64,000 nt of DNA from NCBI GenBank assembly GCA_029204225.1, contig CM055099.1:65871852-65935851 (forward strand), written 5' to 3'. The notes under the pieces were generated by a model. It worked only from the letters and a program-made list of their open reading frames with translations, had not been told where the DNA came from and ran no database searches. The position numbers were made by a program, and so were the translations under genes. This stretch comes from Diphasiastrum complanatum. Taxonomy: Eukaryota > Streptophyta > Lycopodiopsida > Lycopodiales > Lycopodiaceae. This document shows, one piece after another, positions 1 through 9,783 of the stretch (positions within the stretch are counted from its first letter, which is position 1; the number at the start of each line of letters is the position of its first letter).

Positions 1-1266
1 ATTAGCATCAAGCTTAAACAATTTACCTTGCTTAAAGCCTTTGGCTATACATTCATCATTTCTAAGGATGGAACAAACTCCATGCTTAAATTGTACATCT
101 AGGCCATTATCCATTAACTGACCAACACTAAGCAAATTCTTGGTTAACTTAGGAACATAAAGAACATTATCTAGATTCATCCTCTTGGATGATCCCACAT
201 ACAAGGGAATTGTTCCTATTCCACTTATCTTACATTCTTGACTACTTGCAGTATAGATTGATCTATGTAAGTCATTGTAAGAAAGTAAGGTGGAGAATAT
301 GTCCTTTTGATATGTCATGTGAGAACTTGCCCCACTATCAATCCACCAAGAATCATTGGTGTTGCTCTTGGATGATGGTGGTTTGTTGGAAACCATCAAG
401 GATGACTCTTCATCCTCCTCTTCCTCCTGATGTGCAATGTTGCTTTGTTTGCTCTCTTGTGCCTTCTTCTTCTTGAGACATTCTGATGCAAAATGTCCTT
501 TCTTTCCACAGAAAAAACATTTGTACTTGGACTTGTCTTTGATCTTGCCCTTTGAGCTTGAAGCCTCATCCTCCTCCTTGGTCTCCTTGAAGTGCTTCTT
601 CTTGCCATTGGTCTTCTTCTTGCTTTTGAATGAGAAATTAGCTTTCTCATCACCATCCTGCAGAGAAATAGCATTCATTCTTGCATTGGTATGCAACATC
701 CTACACTCTTCAGCTACTAATACACTGTGTAGCTTTTCTATAGTAGGCAAAGTGTCTTGGATTGCAAAGCTTTGGACCAAATTTGTAAAGCCACTCCCTA
801 GACCATTTAGGACAATCTGAACAAGCTCACTATCTTGAATCTTATCTCCAATGGAAGCTAACTCCCTATTAAGAGACTTGATTCTTAGCACATAATCTTG
901 TGCATTCTCATCACTCCTCTTCATGCTTTGTAGAATCTGATTCCTGAGCATGAGAACCCTCGAAGTGTTACTAGACTCATAGATAGATTTTAAAGATTCC
1001 CAAGCCTCTTTAGCACTCTTACATGATGATACTTCCCTTAAAAGATCATTGCTTACATTCATCTTAATACAGTGAAGTGCAAGCCTAGACCTCTTCTTGT
1101 ATCTCACTAATTCCTGTGCACCTAGAGGTTCATCTTCATCATCTATTAGAAACTCATAAAGATCCTGGAGCACCATTAGTGACCCCATCCTCACTTTCCA
1201 AATAGCATAATTGGTAGAATTTAACCTCTCACTAGTTTCTAGAAGGTAGGCTCCCACTGATCCCAT
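1..1266 (-). CDS. Copia retrotransposon Gag-protease polyprotein, open at the left edge
   Basis: Starting from the ATG at 1266, the frame stays open for all 422 codons to base 1, so the polyprotein continues outside the window. Residues 1 to about 210 resemble the UBN2-type gag of plant Copia elements. A complete CCHC zinc knuckle, CFFCGKKGHFASEC, lies at residues 250-263 (bases 478-519). The aspartic protease motif DSGASSHM is at residues 310-317 (316-339), followed by the usual Copia stretch leading towards integrase. Gag packages the element RNA and the protease processes the polyprotein. No stop or frameshift is seen, unlike every other element in this window, so the copy is probably young. 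Integrase, RT and RNase H would lie beyond the left edge. Confidence 0.9.
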   Translation of the reverse strand, partial: MGSVGAYLLETSERLNSTNYAIWKVRMGSLMVLQDLYEFLIDDEDEPLGAQELVRYKKRSRLALHCIKMNVSNDLLREVSSCKSAKEAWESLKSIYESSNTSRVLMLRNQILQSMKRSDENAQDYVLRIKSLNRELASIGDKIQDSELVQIVLNGLGSGFTNLVQSFAIQDTLPTIEKLHSVLVAEECRMLHTNARMNAISLQDGDEKANFSFKSKKKTNGKKKHFKETKEEDEASSSKGKIKDKSKYKCFFCGKKGHFASECLKKKKAQESKQSNIAHQEEEEDEESSLMVSNKPPSSKSNTNDSWWIDSGASSHMTYQKDIFSTLLSYNDLHRSIYTASSQECKISGIGTIPLYVGSSKRMNLDNVLYVPKLTKNLLSVGQLMDNGLDVQFKHGVCSILRNDECIAKGFKQGKLFKLDAN

Positions 1267-1885
1267 CTTACTAGCAAGATTCTACACACAAGATATAGAT
1301 TTGTTTGGACCTGAAACTCACAAAGGTTTCTAACTTGCAGTGTTTCACTCAAATGTTGACTTCTAATCCAACAGAGGGATTTGTAATCACAGTTCTATCA
1401 CTCCCTCACAAGCTGGAATGAAGATAAGATGAGATGAAAACTACACTCAAGCAAATCTTGCCAATCTTGGCTATTCTTGGACAAAAACCGACTCTATCTC
1501 TCTCATTCACTTTGATGTACTTTCAAGACCTGGTTTCCATTTTAAGAAGGTATGAAATCAGCCTAGATTAATTAGTTTTCATGAAACAAATTCAAAACTA
1601 ATCAATGGCAAGTGATCTTGGTAGCTTATCCTAGGATTTGCACCAAAAATTACATCAAACTGACACCATATGAATTTTCTATGATCCAATGAATATGGGT
1701 TATTAAATGCTGGTTCGGAGATGCCCACACGTGTGAACAGTACGGATTTTGATCCTGAAAGAGTTTGGGATCAAATCCCCTCACCAAAACCTGGATACCA
1801 GCTCGCCCTTCCAATACTAGCTTTTTGCACCAAAACCTGCTAAAACTGGATTATATTCAGACACAGGTCAATGGCCTTGTACTTG
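1267..1885 (-). other. Untranslated leader of the left-edge Copia element
   Basis: About 620 bases lie between the primer binding site and the gag ATG. I see no coding sequence here. It is longer than many Copia leaders and should hold the packaging signal, but no specific motif can be named. Confidence 0.55.
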
Positions 1886-1897
1886 GCTCTGATACCA
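1886..1897 (-). promoter_or_regulatory. Primer binding site (initiator tRNA-Met) of the left-edge Copia
   Basis: On the minus strand this reads TGGTATCAGAGC, the standard plant Copia primer site complementary to the 3' end of initiator tRNA-Met. It directly abuts the LTR end (TG at 1898-1899 on the plus strand) and sets the element's orientation. Confidence 0.9.
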
Positions 1898-2255
1898 TGT
1901 GAAAAGTACAGTACTAAGGACCATAAATGGATCTTTGAATGATCCACAAGGTGATTGTATGCTTGTTAAACAATCTATCAGAAACTAGTCATCAGAAAGC
2001 AAGATCTAGTTTAGCAGCTTGATAGGAAACAAGTAGAGACAATCAAAGCATTGATCAAATAGTCTAATCCAACTCCACACGTGTGGAAATAAGGCTGTAG
2101 TACGACCTATAGACAGTGTTTACAAAGTGCCAAAGCTGGGTTTCATTGGAAAAATAGAGTAATCACCATACAATGAGAGGAAACTCGAGTTTCTCCTTGA
2201 GGCTCCAAAAAGTTTCTATTTTCTCTTCCATATTTTCTTCCTCTCGCAAAAACTC
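1898..2255 (-). mobile_element. 5' LTR of the left-edge Copia element
   Basis: The LTR starts immediately beyond the primer site. The partner LTR is outside the window, so the outer boundary cannot be fixed by comparison. I place it near 2255 because gag-like coding sequence of the next element starts at 2266. The interior contains a CCACACGTGTGG palindrome near 2075. Confidence 0.6.
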
Positions 2256-2265
2256 ATTTTAAAAT

Positions 2266-3225
2266 TCATTGTACTGACTTTGTTCCACTTTTGGGTCTGG
2301 ATAATCTTTGGGTAAAGTGGAAGCTGTCAAGGGGCTCCTGATGGTTAGCTGATTTGTCAATGTGTTGCTGTTGTTCTTGGTGTTGGCGTTGTGCTCGGAT
2401 AAGAACTCTAACAGGTTCTAATGATATATGACATGCTGGAAGGATCCTGTTAGGTTGTTTAGGACACTTGAAACTGTGTTTGCGAACACAGTCTGGACAC
2501 TCGACATGGTATTGGTTCTTAATTTTACAATCAACCATGAAGTGGCCAGTTTCGCCACAAATAAAATAGCGGTTGCTCATTGGTCCCGTGGCAATAGCAT
2601 ACCCATCTTAGATGGTTAGCTGTGCTTGTCTTTCCGAGTTCGTGGAATACTCATCTCGTTTGCACGAGCATGAGTTGTCACTTGGATGTGGTTGAGAACT
2701 AGCAGATGGGAGTGTTGTATCGTGATTGTATGTGTAATCATAGGAGTTGTCCACAAGATGTGTTTGTGCAGATTCTTGAGGGTGTCTATGTTTTTGTGCT
2801 CCTGGATCAGGTTGGCCCCTTGGAGGTGGACCTAAGAGTGCCAAGTGTGGTTGAGGTTCATGTCTAGACTGTCTGGGCAACTCTTGTATGTGGATTTGGT
2901 TGTTTCATGGTGGATAGTGCTGATTTTGGTTTTGTGAAACAAACTGTTGTTGAGGAGGTTGATAATGGCCCCCTGGCTAGTTGTGAGGCTGGTTCCTAGG
3001 GTTATAATAGCAATAGAGTGAGGTATGGCCCATAAAGTCACAGATGTCACATTTAATCAAGGAAGCGTCTGGGACTGGTTGGTATGATGGGCACTCATCA
3101 CTAGTGTGTGCACCACGACAGTGAGGGCACCAAGTATTCTCCCATCTATGATGGATTTGGCCCATGGGTAACTGACCCGGCATCGAGCTTTGGATAGATT
3201 TGAGAGTATTTTGAAACTCTTTCGT
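2266..3225 (-). pseudogene. Gag-like zinc-knuckle polypeptide fused in frame behind a Copia RNase H
   Basis: The same frame that encodes the Copia RNase H (3897 to about 3226) continues into about 320 residues unlike Copia. It carries several Cys/His knuckles: CPHCRGAHTSDEC, CDICDFMGHTSLYC, CFICGETGHFMVDC (first Cys preceded by Phe-Ile) and CPDCVRKHSFKC. Between them are Pro/Gln/His-rich linkers. Three in-frame stops break it (near 2977, 2891 and 2608). The RNase H is cut at MDNT before its usual C-terminal SKHIDIKYHF-type segment. This looks like gag nucleocapsid of another retroelement joined by recombination or insertion. A captured cellular zinc-knuckle gene is the alternative. I do not recognise a specific family. 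Confidence 0.6.
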
Positions 3226-3897
3226 GTTGTCCATCTGCAAGACCAGAGGCTCGTTCCTTGTTTCACCCAATTCATCTAGGAACTGTCTTAGCCAAATTAT
3301 TTCGTTGGCCATCTTTGCTGCTGCTACGTACTCTGCTTTGTAGGATGACTGGACTACAACAATCTGCTTCTTGCTGACCCAGAGAACTGCTGCTCCTGAT
3401 GCAATGGTGCATCCTCCTGAGACGCTTTTACAGTCATCTTTGAGAGATGCCCAACTAGCATTGCTGTAGGAAAGTATCCTGAAACCTACACCACGACAAT
3501 AACACAAGCCATAATCCCTCGTTAATTGAAGATACTGCAAAATTTGTTTTGCAATCTTCCAATGTGTTGGGCCTGGATTCATGCAGAATTGGCTCATCCT
3601 GAATACTGCATAAGCAATATCAGGACGTGTGTTGTCTGCAAAGTACATCAATGATCCTATCAGCTTCCTATAAGGTGTGAGTTGCATCTGTTCTCTCTCT
3701 TCCTCCGTCTTTGGACAATCATCATTCGTCAGCACCGTCCCTACGAGCATTGGAGTGTTCGCTCCTTTGCAGTTCAACATCCCAAAGTCCTCTAGGATCT
3801 TTTGGGTGTATCTGGACTGGTGAAGGTATAACTTACCTCCCTCGTAGTCTCTTTCAATTTGCAAGCCTAGGTAACACCTGGCTTCTCCCAGATCCAC
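3226..3897 (-). pseudogene. Copia RT C-terminus and RNase H domain (element B)
   Basis: The frame encodes the RT tail (MDLGEARCYLGLQIERD) followed by the Copia RNase H, with the motifs SYSNASWASLKDDCKSVSGG and SSYKAEYVAAAKMANEIIWL. Catalysis would remove the RNA strand of the RNA:DNA hybrid during reverse transcription. Its normal C terminus is missing because the reading frame passes into the gag-like sequence at about 3226. Confidence 0.85.
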
Positions 3898-4547
3898 TAT
3901 CTCAAAATGTTTCGAGATGTCTGCCTTTACTTCAACTATTAGCTACTCACTCTTGCAAAATATCAGAGTGTCGTCCACATACACAACCACAATGATGATC
4001 TGCCCATCTGTAACTCTGACATATACATTGGAATAAGCCATTAGAGGCTTGAATCCTAATGATTTCAGAGCTTGATCTTTCTTCTTGTACCATTGTTGGG
4101 CCAATTATTTCAGACCGTAGATGCTTCTATGCATTCTGCATGCATAGTCAGGAAGTGAATTCGAGACATATCCTGGGGGTTGATCCATGTAGACCTCTTC
4201 ATCTAATTCGCCATGCAAGAAGGTTGTCTTCTCGTCTACAATGTGGATCTTGAGGTCATAAGCTGCTGCATATGCAAATAACAGACGTAGTAATGAATGT
4301 TTGGAAGGTTTCAGAGTAATCAATACTGTATCTCCGAGAAAAACCCTTCGCTACCAGTCTTGCTTGTCGTGATGTTCCCATCTGGTCCGTATTTGAGTTT
4401 GAAAATCCATTTGCATTTGACAGTCTTGTGCTTATGTGGTAGTGGCTCCAACGTCCATACCTGATTCTTCTTCATGGACTCCATCTCTTCGTTCATGGCT
4501 TGGATCCATCTGTCCTTTTTTGGACCTTCAATCGTCTCCTCGAAAGT
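3898..4547 (-). pseudogene. Copia reverse transcriptase, broken (element B)
   Basis: In several frames the minus strand encodes Copia RT. The N-terminal part is LKIHIVDEKTTFLHGELDEE with YMDQPPGY and RSIYGLK (4105-4323). The catalytic core VVYVDDTLIFCKS is near 3960-3995. Frameshifts and stops separate these blocks, so no active enzyme can be made. Confidence 0.8.
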
Positions 4548-5746
4548 CTATGGTTCACCACTGAACCCGTAGAACTCTTCTGATGTGGAAGCTGAGCTGC
4601 CTGGCACATATCTTGTTGGCGCTCTTCGTGGTCTTGTCGACCTTCTGGGGAATCCTCTTGAAACAGCTATGCCTTTGCCCTTGTCTGCTCTACTCGGTCC
4701 AGAACCATCTTGGTTTATAGGAACTACGACGGCAGGTTGCCTCTCGAATCTTTCTTCGTCAAATTCATTGCTCAAATGGGAGACGACTCAAAATCTTCAT
4801 TTTCGTATTCGTCTGCTACTCCCTCTATCACTGGCGGTAGGTCATAGTACTGTCTCTCTAGAACTTTGTAGCTGGTAGAATCGTCATTGGCCATTATCCT
4901 ACTCTCATCGAATCTAACATCTCTCACTGTTTTCACAGTGTTCGTGTCTGGCATGTAGATTCTGTAGTATGACGAATCGTTGTCATAACCTACCAGAAAT
5001 CCTTGCTCGGATTTCTCATCAAGCTTCTTACGAAGCTTAACAGGATTATGTGCATAAGCTGCACAGCCAAAGATTCTGATGTGAGACAGGTTGGGCTTTC
5101 TACCCCACCATACCTCATGTGGTGTCGTATGAGGAACACCAGACTTACATGTCCTATTCTGGATGTATGCGGCTATAGCTACTGCTTCAGCCCACAGTGC
5201 CCTTGGAGCCTTCGAGTAGGCCATCATGCATCTGGCTGCTTCCATTAGGGTCCTCTTCTTTCGTTCAGCAACACCATTGTGCTGCGGTGTGTAGGCTGCA
5301 GTTCTTTTGTGAATGATACCATGATCATTGTAGAGCGATTTGAGATATATTCGCCACCTCGATCTGTTCTGATCTGCTCCACCTTGCTGCCTGTACATCT
5401 CTCTATCCAATTCACATATTCTGTGAATTTATCGAGCGCTTCATATTTATTCTGAATAAAATACACTGGCAAATTTGCTATAATCATCAATTAAGGTTAT
5501 ATAATATTTTGAACCTCCTATTGAGATCACGTTGAATGGTCCACAGATGTTATAATGCACTAGCTCCAAAATCTTTGTCGTTCTGTAAGAGTCTTTGACG
5601 AATGGAGTGCACGACATCTTGCCTTTTGAACATGCATCACAAGTGGTCGAACTGGTTGCATTCGAGATGTTGACCCTGTTATCACTCCATGATGACTTGC
5701 TTGGTAAAGTGCCATTGCGTTCATGTGGCAGAGTCTTTTGTGCCAT
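4548..5746 (-). pseudogene. Copia integrase and linker, frameshifted (element B)
   Basis: The integrase core is recognisable. It has the zinc-binding CDACSKGKM region, LIDDYSKF with the first catalytic Asp, IRTDRGGEY with the second Asp, and TPQHNGVAERKKRTLMEAAR with the catalytic Glu region, then RIFGCAAYAHNP. A further linker resembling the segment between integrase and RT (RGFPRRSTRPRRAPTRYVPG) follows at 4548-4775. Frameshifts lie near 5450 and 5300. Integrase would insert the cDNA into chromosomal DNA; this copy is dead. Confidence 0.85.
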
Positions 5747-5749
5747 AGA

Positions 5750-6177
5750 GTGTTTGGTGAGTCGCCATGAGTATGATGCACCTGATCTTCAGGTAGGCGT
5801 ACCTTCAGATGATATAGGTTACCTTTCCTTCTGCCTTGAGCGATGAGAGTACTGGTACTGGTGTCAATCACGTTGCATGCTTCGTTAAAAAATGTCACAC
5901 GCATCCCCGCATCTGCTATTCTTGCTACAGAGAGCAAGTCTTGTTGCAGAGTAGGCACAAATAGAACGTCTTCGAGTCGTCTGTCTCTGCCGTTGGTGTT
6001 GAGACATGATGAACCAATGTCGTTCACTTGATCTTTAGATCCATCTCCAAGAACTGTGAATCTTGAAGGATCTGCACTTCTGAAATCAGACATTATCCGT
6101 CTTGATGTCACGAAGTGTGAGGTGGCTCCCGAATCTAGGATCACCTCATGTGTGTCAGACGTTGATGCCGCACACAC
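5750..6177 (-). pseudogene. Copia protease and GAG-pre-integrase (element B)
   Basis: The protease motif LDSGATSHFVTS is followed by the conserved block FVPTLQQDLLSVARIADAG and the pre-integrase motif LWHKRLCHMNAMALYQ. It overlaps the end of the gag zinc-knuckle segment in another frame, which indicates a frameshift between gag and protease. Confidence 0.85.
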
Positions 6178-6928
6178 ATCTTCACAGATGTAGGTGGTCG
6201 AACAACTTCTGTTTGTTCGGGCTCCTCGACATAGGATGAACTATTGTTGTTCTCCTGTCTGTTCTGTGCTGATTTGTTCCTTGGGTTCTGGTGGCAATCC
6301 ATGGCTGCGTGACCCTTCTTATGGCAATGGATACACTCAATCTTGGAATTGAGCCAATAGGTATCTACTGTATGCCCGTCTCTTCTACATCTCACTTCAT
6401 GGTGGGATCTTTCGCGAGCAGGGTTCGTGTCATCTGGAAAGATATGGACAAGGCTCTCAACATGTACGTGAGCTGCTTCTCAACTGACACTACATTCTCT
6501 GCTCCAGAGTTATGTAGTGATATAAACAGATCCTTCATCTTTCTTATGAAAGAGATGAGGTCTTTTCCATCCCACTGCAAATTCGTCAGCTGAACTTCCA
6601 GCATCATGATATGACTTCTTGATTTCGTCTGAAATCTGGTGAGTAATGCATCCCACATCTCCTTAGCCTTGGAGAGTGTAGCCAGGTCAACTGTGAGGCT
6701 ATCTTCGATGGAAGATGATAGCAAGGCTACTGCCTTGTCATTTTTCTCCCTCCATTCGCATAGCTCCTTGCATGTTGTTGTAGGCATTTCTTTTGTGCCG
6801 TCCACCCAGGGGAAGAGTCCTTCACCCTTGAGTATCAAAGATGTCTTAACTTTCCAGGCTAGAAAGTTAGATCCTGAATAATCAAGTATCGTGCAGATCT
6901 TGCTCTGCATGCTACTGATTGAAGCCAT
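6141..6928 (-). pseudogene. Copia Gag with zinc knuckle (element B)
   Basis: An ATG at 6928 opens 178 residues of UBN2-type gag (WKVKTSLILKGEGLFPWVDG, then TLSKAKEMWDALLTRFQTKS). A second frame at 6395-6141 carries the knuckle CIHCHKKGHAAMDC. One frameshift near 6392 splits the gene. No primer site or LTR is visible upstream (6929-7295), so the 5' end of this element was probably lost. Confidence 0.85.
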
Positions 6929-7299
6929 TGCTTCTTGAAGTCTGTTTCCTTGTTGATGATTGATTGTCTGAATGCTTGGCCTTCTGGATTTGATAGCTTC
7001 TCGGCTATGTCAGAGTATGACAGGGTGCACGATGACCACTGTTGGTTGTGATGACTGATGAATTCGTCGGATTTGCGAAACTTTCACGAAGGGATTAAGC
7101 ACGACTCTCTTCGTCTCAGATGGAGTTCAGATGCGATCATTGGACACTGCCAGCTGAATCACTCCTACAGTCCTCTAGAGTGTAGTCAGTCACTACTAAT
7201 CTACGTTCATAAATTAATACATCATTCAACATGGTTTCAACCAAAGTGCAGAATTCGAAATGAACAAGAAGAAAGTCAGACACGCGATTAACAATAGAA
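6929..7299. other. Junction between two minus-strand Copia relics
   Basis: This stretch lies upstream of the element B gag and downstream of the element C gag. I see no primer site, LTR end or conserved coding sequence. It may be leader sequence of element B. Confidence 0.4.
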
Positions 7300-8042
7300 A
7301 CATTGCATGACACAAGATTCTTGTACAAGCCAACCTTTTCCAATGTTGCCTTCAGGCTTTACCTTTTGTCTCACGAAGCCCTCTTGCCGTTACCTTTGCC
7401 CTTGAACTTGCCTTTGATAAACATTGTCTCCTCTTCATCTTGAGATGTTGTTGTAGATCCACCTCTTGCTTTGAAGCCTATATTCCTCATTGATCAAGAT
7501 CTCTTGAAGATCCACCAAACTTGGCAAAGTTTTTTGAATAGTAAGACTTTGTACAATGTTAGCATGAGCATCCAACAAACCATTACGAATAACTTGAACA
7601 CGCTCTCCTTCCTTAATGCTCTCATCAATGCAAGTTAACTCATCACTTAAAGCCTTCACTCTCAAAACAAAAGTACTAGGACTCTCTTCTTTCTTTTGTA
7701 TGCTTTGAAAGATTTTCCTTCTTAGAGTCAACACTCTAGATGTAGACTTGGATTCATAAAGCTTCTTTAAAGCTTCCCAAGCCTCTCGAGATGAATTGCA
7801 CTTACCAATCTCTTTGAGTAGCTCATTGGTAATATTCATCTTGATCATGTGTCATATCTCACTTGATCTTGTTGAACCAAGGGTCTCTCCTCCTTGAACC
7901 AAGGGTCTCTCCTCCAACCCTACAACAATATCCATCAACTCATGCATTTCAAGAAGTGATTCCATTCTCACCTTCCATGTAGAGTAGTTGGATGAGGTCA
8001 GCCTATCATTGCCTTCCAATATGAATCCACTTGATGTAGCCA
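7300..8042 (-). pseudogene. Truncated Copia Gag (element C)
   Basis: From the ATG at 8042 the product starts as MATSSGFILEGNDRLTSSNY and contains the UBN2 gag hallmarks. After a stop at about 7852 it resumes as MIKMNITNELLKEIGKCNSS through SILTIQ-like helices to about 7435. A basic tail follows to about 7375. Protease and pol are absent, so only the 5' end of this Copia element remains. Confidence 0.8.
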
Positions 8043-8620
8043 TGTTGCAATGACCCGATCTTTCTCTTTCAACCCGTTCCAATGCACCAAGCACTCTTTT
8101 GAAAGACAACAAATATCTCCAAAAAGAAATCACAAAGATATGGAACCTCTTAGTTATCTTCTAGCACTTATAACTAGCAAATCAACACATGGAATGAAGA
8201 ATCTTGATCAACCTATGATCTAGCAACAATCTAATGAGTCTTGCCACTTTCTAAAATTAAAACACACTCTATTGAAGTCTAGCAACCTCAAATAATAGAG
8301 ATCCAGTCAAAAATAGGATTTTGACAAAATCACAAAAAATTGAATCTTCAAATTCATACACGCAATTGCAACAAACTTGATATAGAATCTTGTAGCCTCT
8401 AGTGAAGCTTTCCTAATGCATCAAAAATCAGCCAAATCCAGTAAGCCACGTGTGAAATTGGAATTCTTCAAGTTCATAAACCTAAACTGAGCTTTGATCT
8501 ACAAAAGATCAATTCTACATATAAATTTTTTAGTAGAAATCAATCTAGCACACTCTAGAATTGGTAACTCCTCCAAATATTTGATAAATGTGGTTGATCC
8601 TTTCATAATCTGCAACACAA
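8043..8620 (-). other. Leader of Copia element C
   Basis: This is noncoding sequence between the primer site at 8621 and the gag ATG at 8042, as expected for a Copia leader. A duplicated phrase (about 18 bases around 7880 and 7900) in the gag start region is a local duplication. Nothing else is seen. Confidence 0.5.
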
Positions 8621-8632
8621 GCTCTGATACCA
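8621..8632 (-). promoter_or_regulatory. Primer binding site of Copia element C
   Basis: The minus strand reads TGGTATCAGAGC, the initiator tRNA-Met primer site, immediately followed (plus strand) by TGTGAAGATT, the LTR end. The LTR end resembles that of the element at 1898 (TGTGAAAAGT), so the two Copia elements may be related. Confidence 0.88.
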
Positions 8633-9322
8633 TGTGAAGATTTTGTGAATCTCTAAGATTCAAAATCACCTTTTAATCTTTGGTATGAAAGACAACACAC
8701 TCTACACCATTTGCAATATAGAAAATCAACATCTACTTAATGAAAGAGATGCAAACCCAATAAGATATTGATCAAACATCAAACTTATGATAAAGTGAAG
8801 TTTTTGTCCGTACACAAATAGTAGGTTACTATATTTCACACATGTGGTAGTTTACAACTTTTTATAACTGGTCCATGCATCATTAATGAGCATGGTTTCC
8901 CTCCATAACAAAAACCCTACTAGTGTGTCCAAACTCGACTTTTTACTTTTCCTCACTTTCTAAAAGTGGTAATTCAAATGCTTTTAGACTAATGTAACTT
9001 TGAAAAGTCAAACTCTAAGTCTAATATGAACATTGGCCTCAATTGCCAAATAAACAAATATGACCAAAATATCAAACTAGTTGACAATTTCTCACAATGA
9101 TTCACTAATTATGCGTCTTACAAGCAATATAACTTAAAACTTTCAGTCTCTGGTGAATCATTTTCACACCGATCATTTCACCAATTAACTTCATCCAGAG
9201 TAACCAACTACTCAAGTTAATTGCCAATGATTCAGAAATCTCAAATGTATAGGTGCATAATTCAATTATACTAGTAACACCACATTTAGATCCTTATCCA
9301 AATCATTTATAAGTTAAGCCTT
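8633..9322 (-). mobile_element. 5' LTR of Copia element C
   Basis: AT-rich noncoding sequence starts with TG at the primer site and runs until the homology to the next LTR family begins at 9323. The right-hand boundary is inferred from that neighbour, not from a paired LTR. Confidence 0.5.
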
Positions 9323-9783
9323 GGGACAAAACGTTGGTATGGAGCTATAGGTAATTTGGGTGCCACATGTCAATGTCCTAGCATGAGGTGACCCTTATGG
9401 ACCGACATCAATGTGCACAACTTATGCGTGTCGTTGGTCAAAACATGACCCCTATGGTCCAAGATGCACCTGGACTATAAATGTAGAGGTGGATCTCCAT
9501 GAGCTTGTCATTCATTCTCTCTTGGAGAATGAAGAGATCTTCCACGGGTGGTTAGGTCGAGACAATAATGTAGGCCTCAAGAAGTAGGTAGGTGAGGGTC
9601 GAGGGTAAGGTATGGTGGTATGAGACACCATGGCTTATCAGAGATCCAAGCTTGCTTGATGGTGGTCTTAGCTCCAGTGCACGAGGGAGAGGTGGAAGTA
9701 CCTTTATAGATGGGAGGTAATGTAACGTCCGTCACCTAATTGTGTCTTAGCAATGAGCAGATTCGACGATGGTGTTTCTAACA
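9323..9783 (+). mobile_element. LTR copy 1 of the TGTTACGTACCC family, 5'-truncated, with a primer site after it
   Basis: The sequence matches LTR copies at 13777, 24799 and 28122 but lacks their first 75-80 bases. It ends in TCTAACA. Two bases later comes TGGTATTAGAGTC (9786-9798), a degenerate initiator tRNA-Met primer site, so this was the 5' LTR of a + strand Ty3-type element rather than a solo LTR. An internal block (CTATAAATGTAGAGG) is the likely TATA region. Confidence 0.75.

Noticed and set aside
437..820. 127-residue plus-strand open frame
   Set aside because: It lies antisense to the intact Copia gag frame and its Leu/Phe/Ser bias is that of an antisense shadow.
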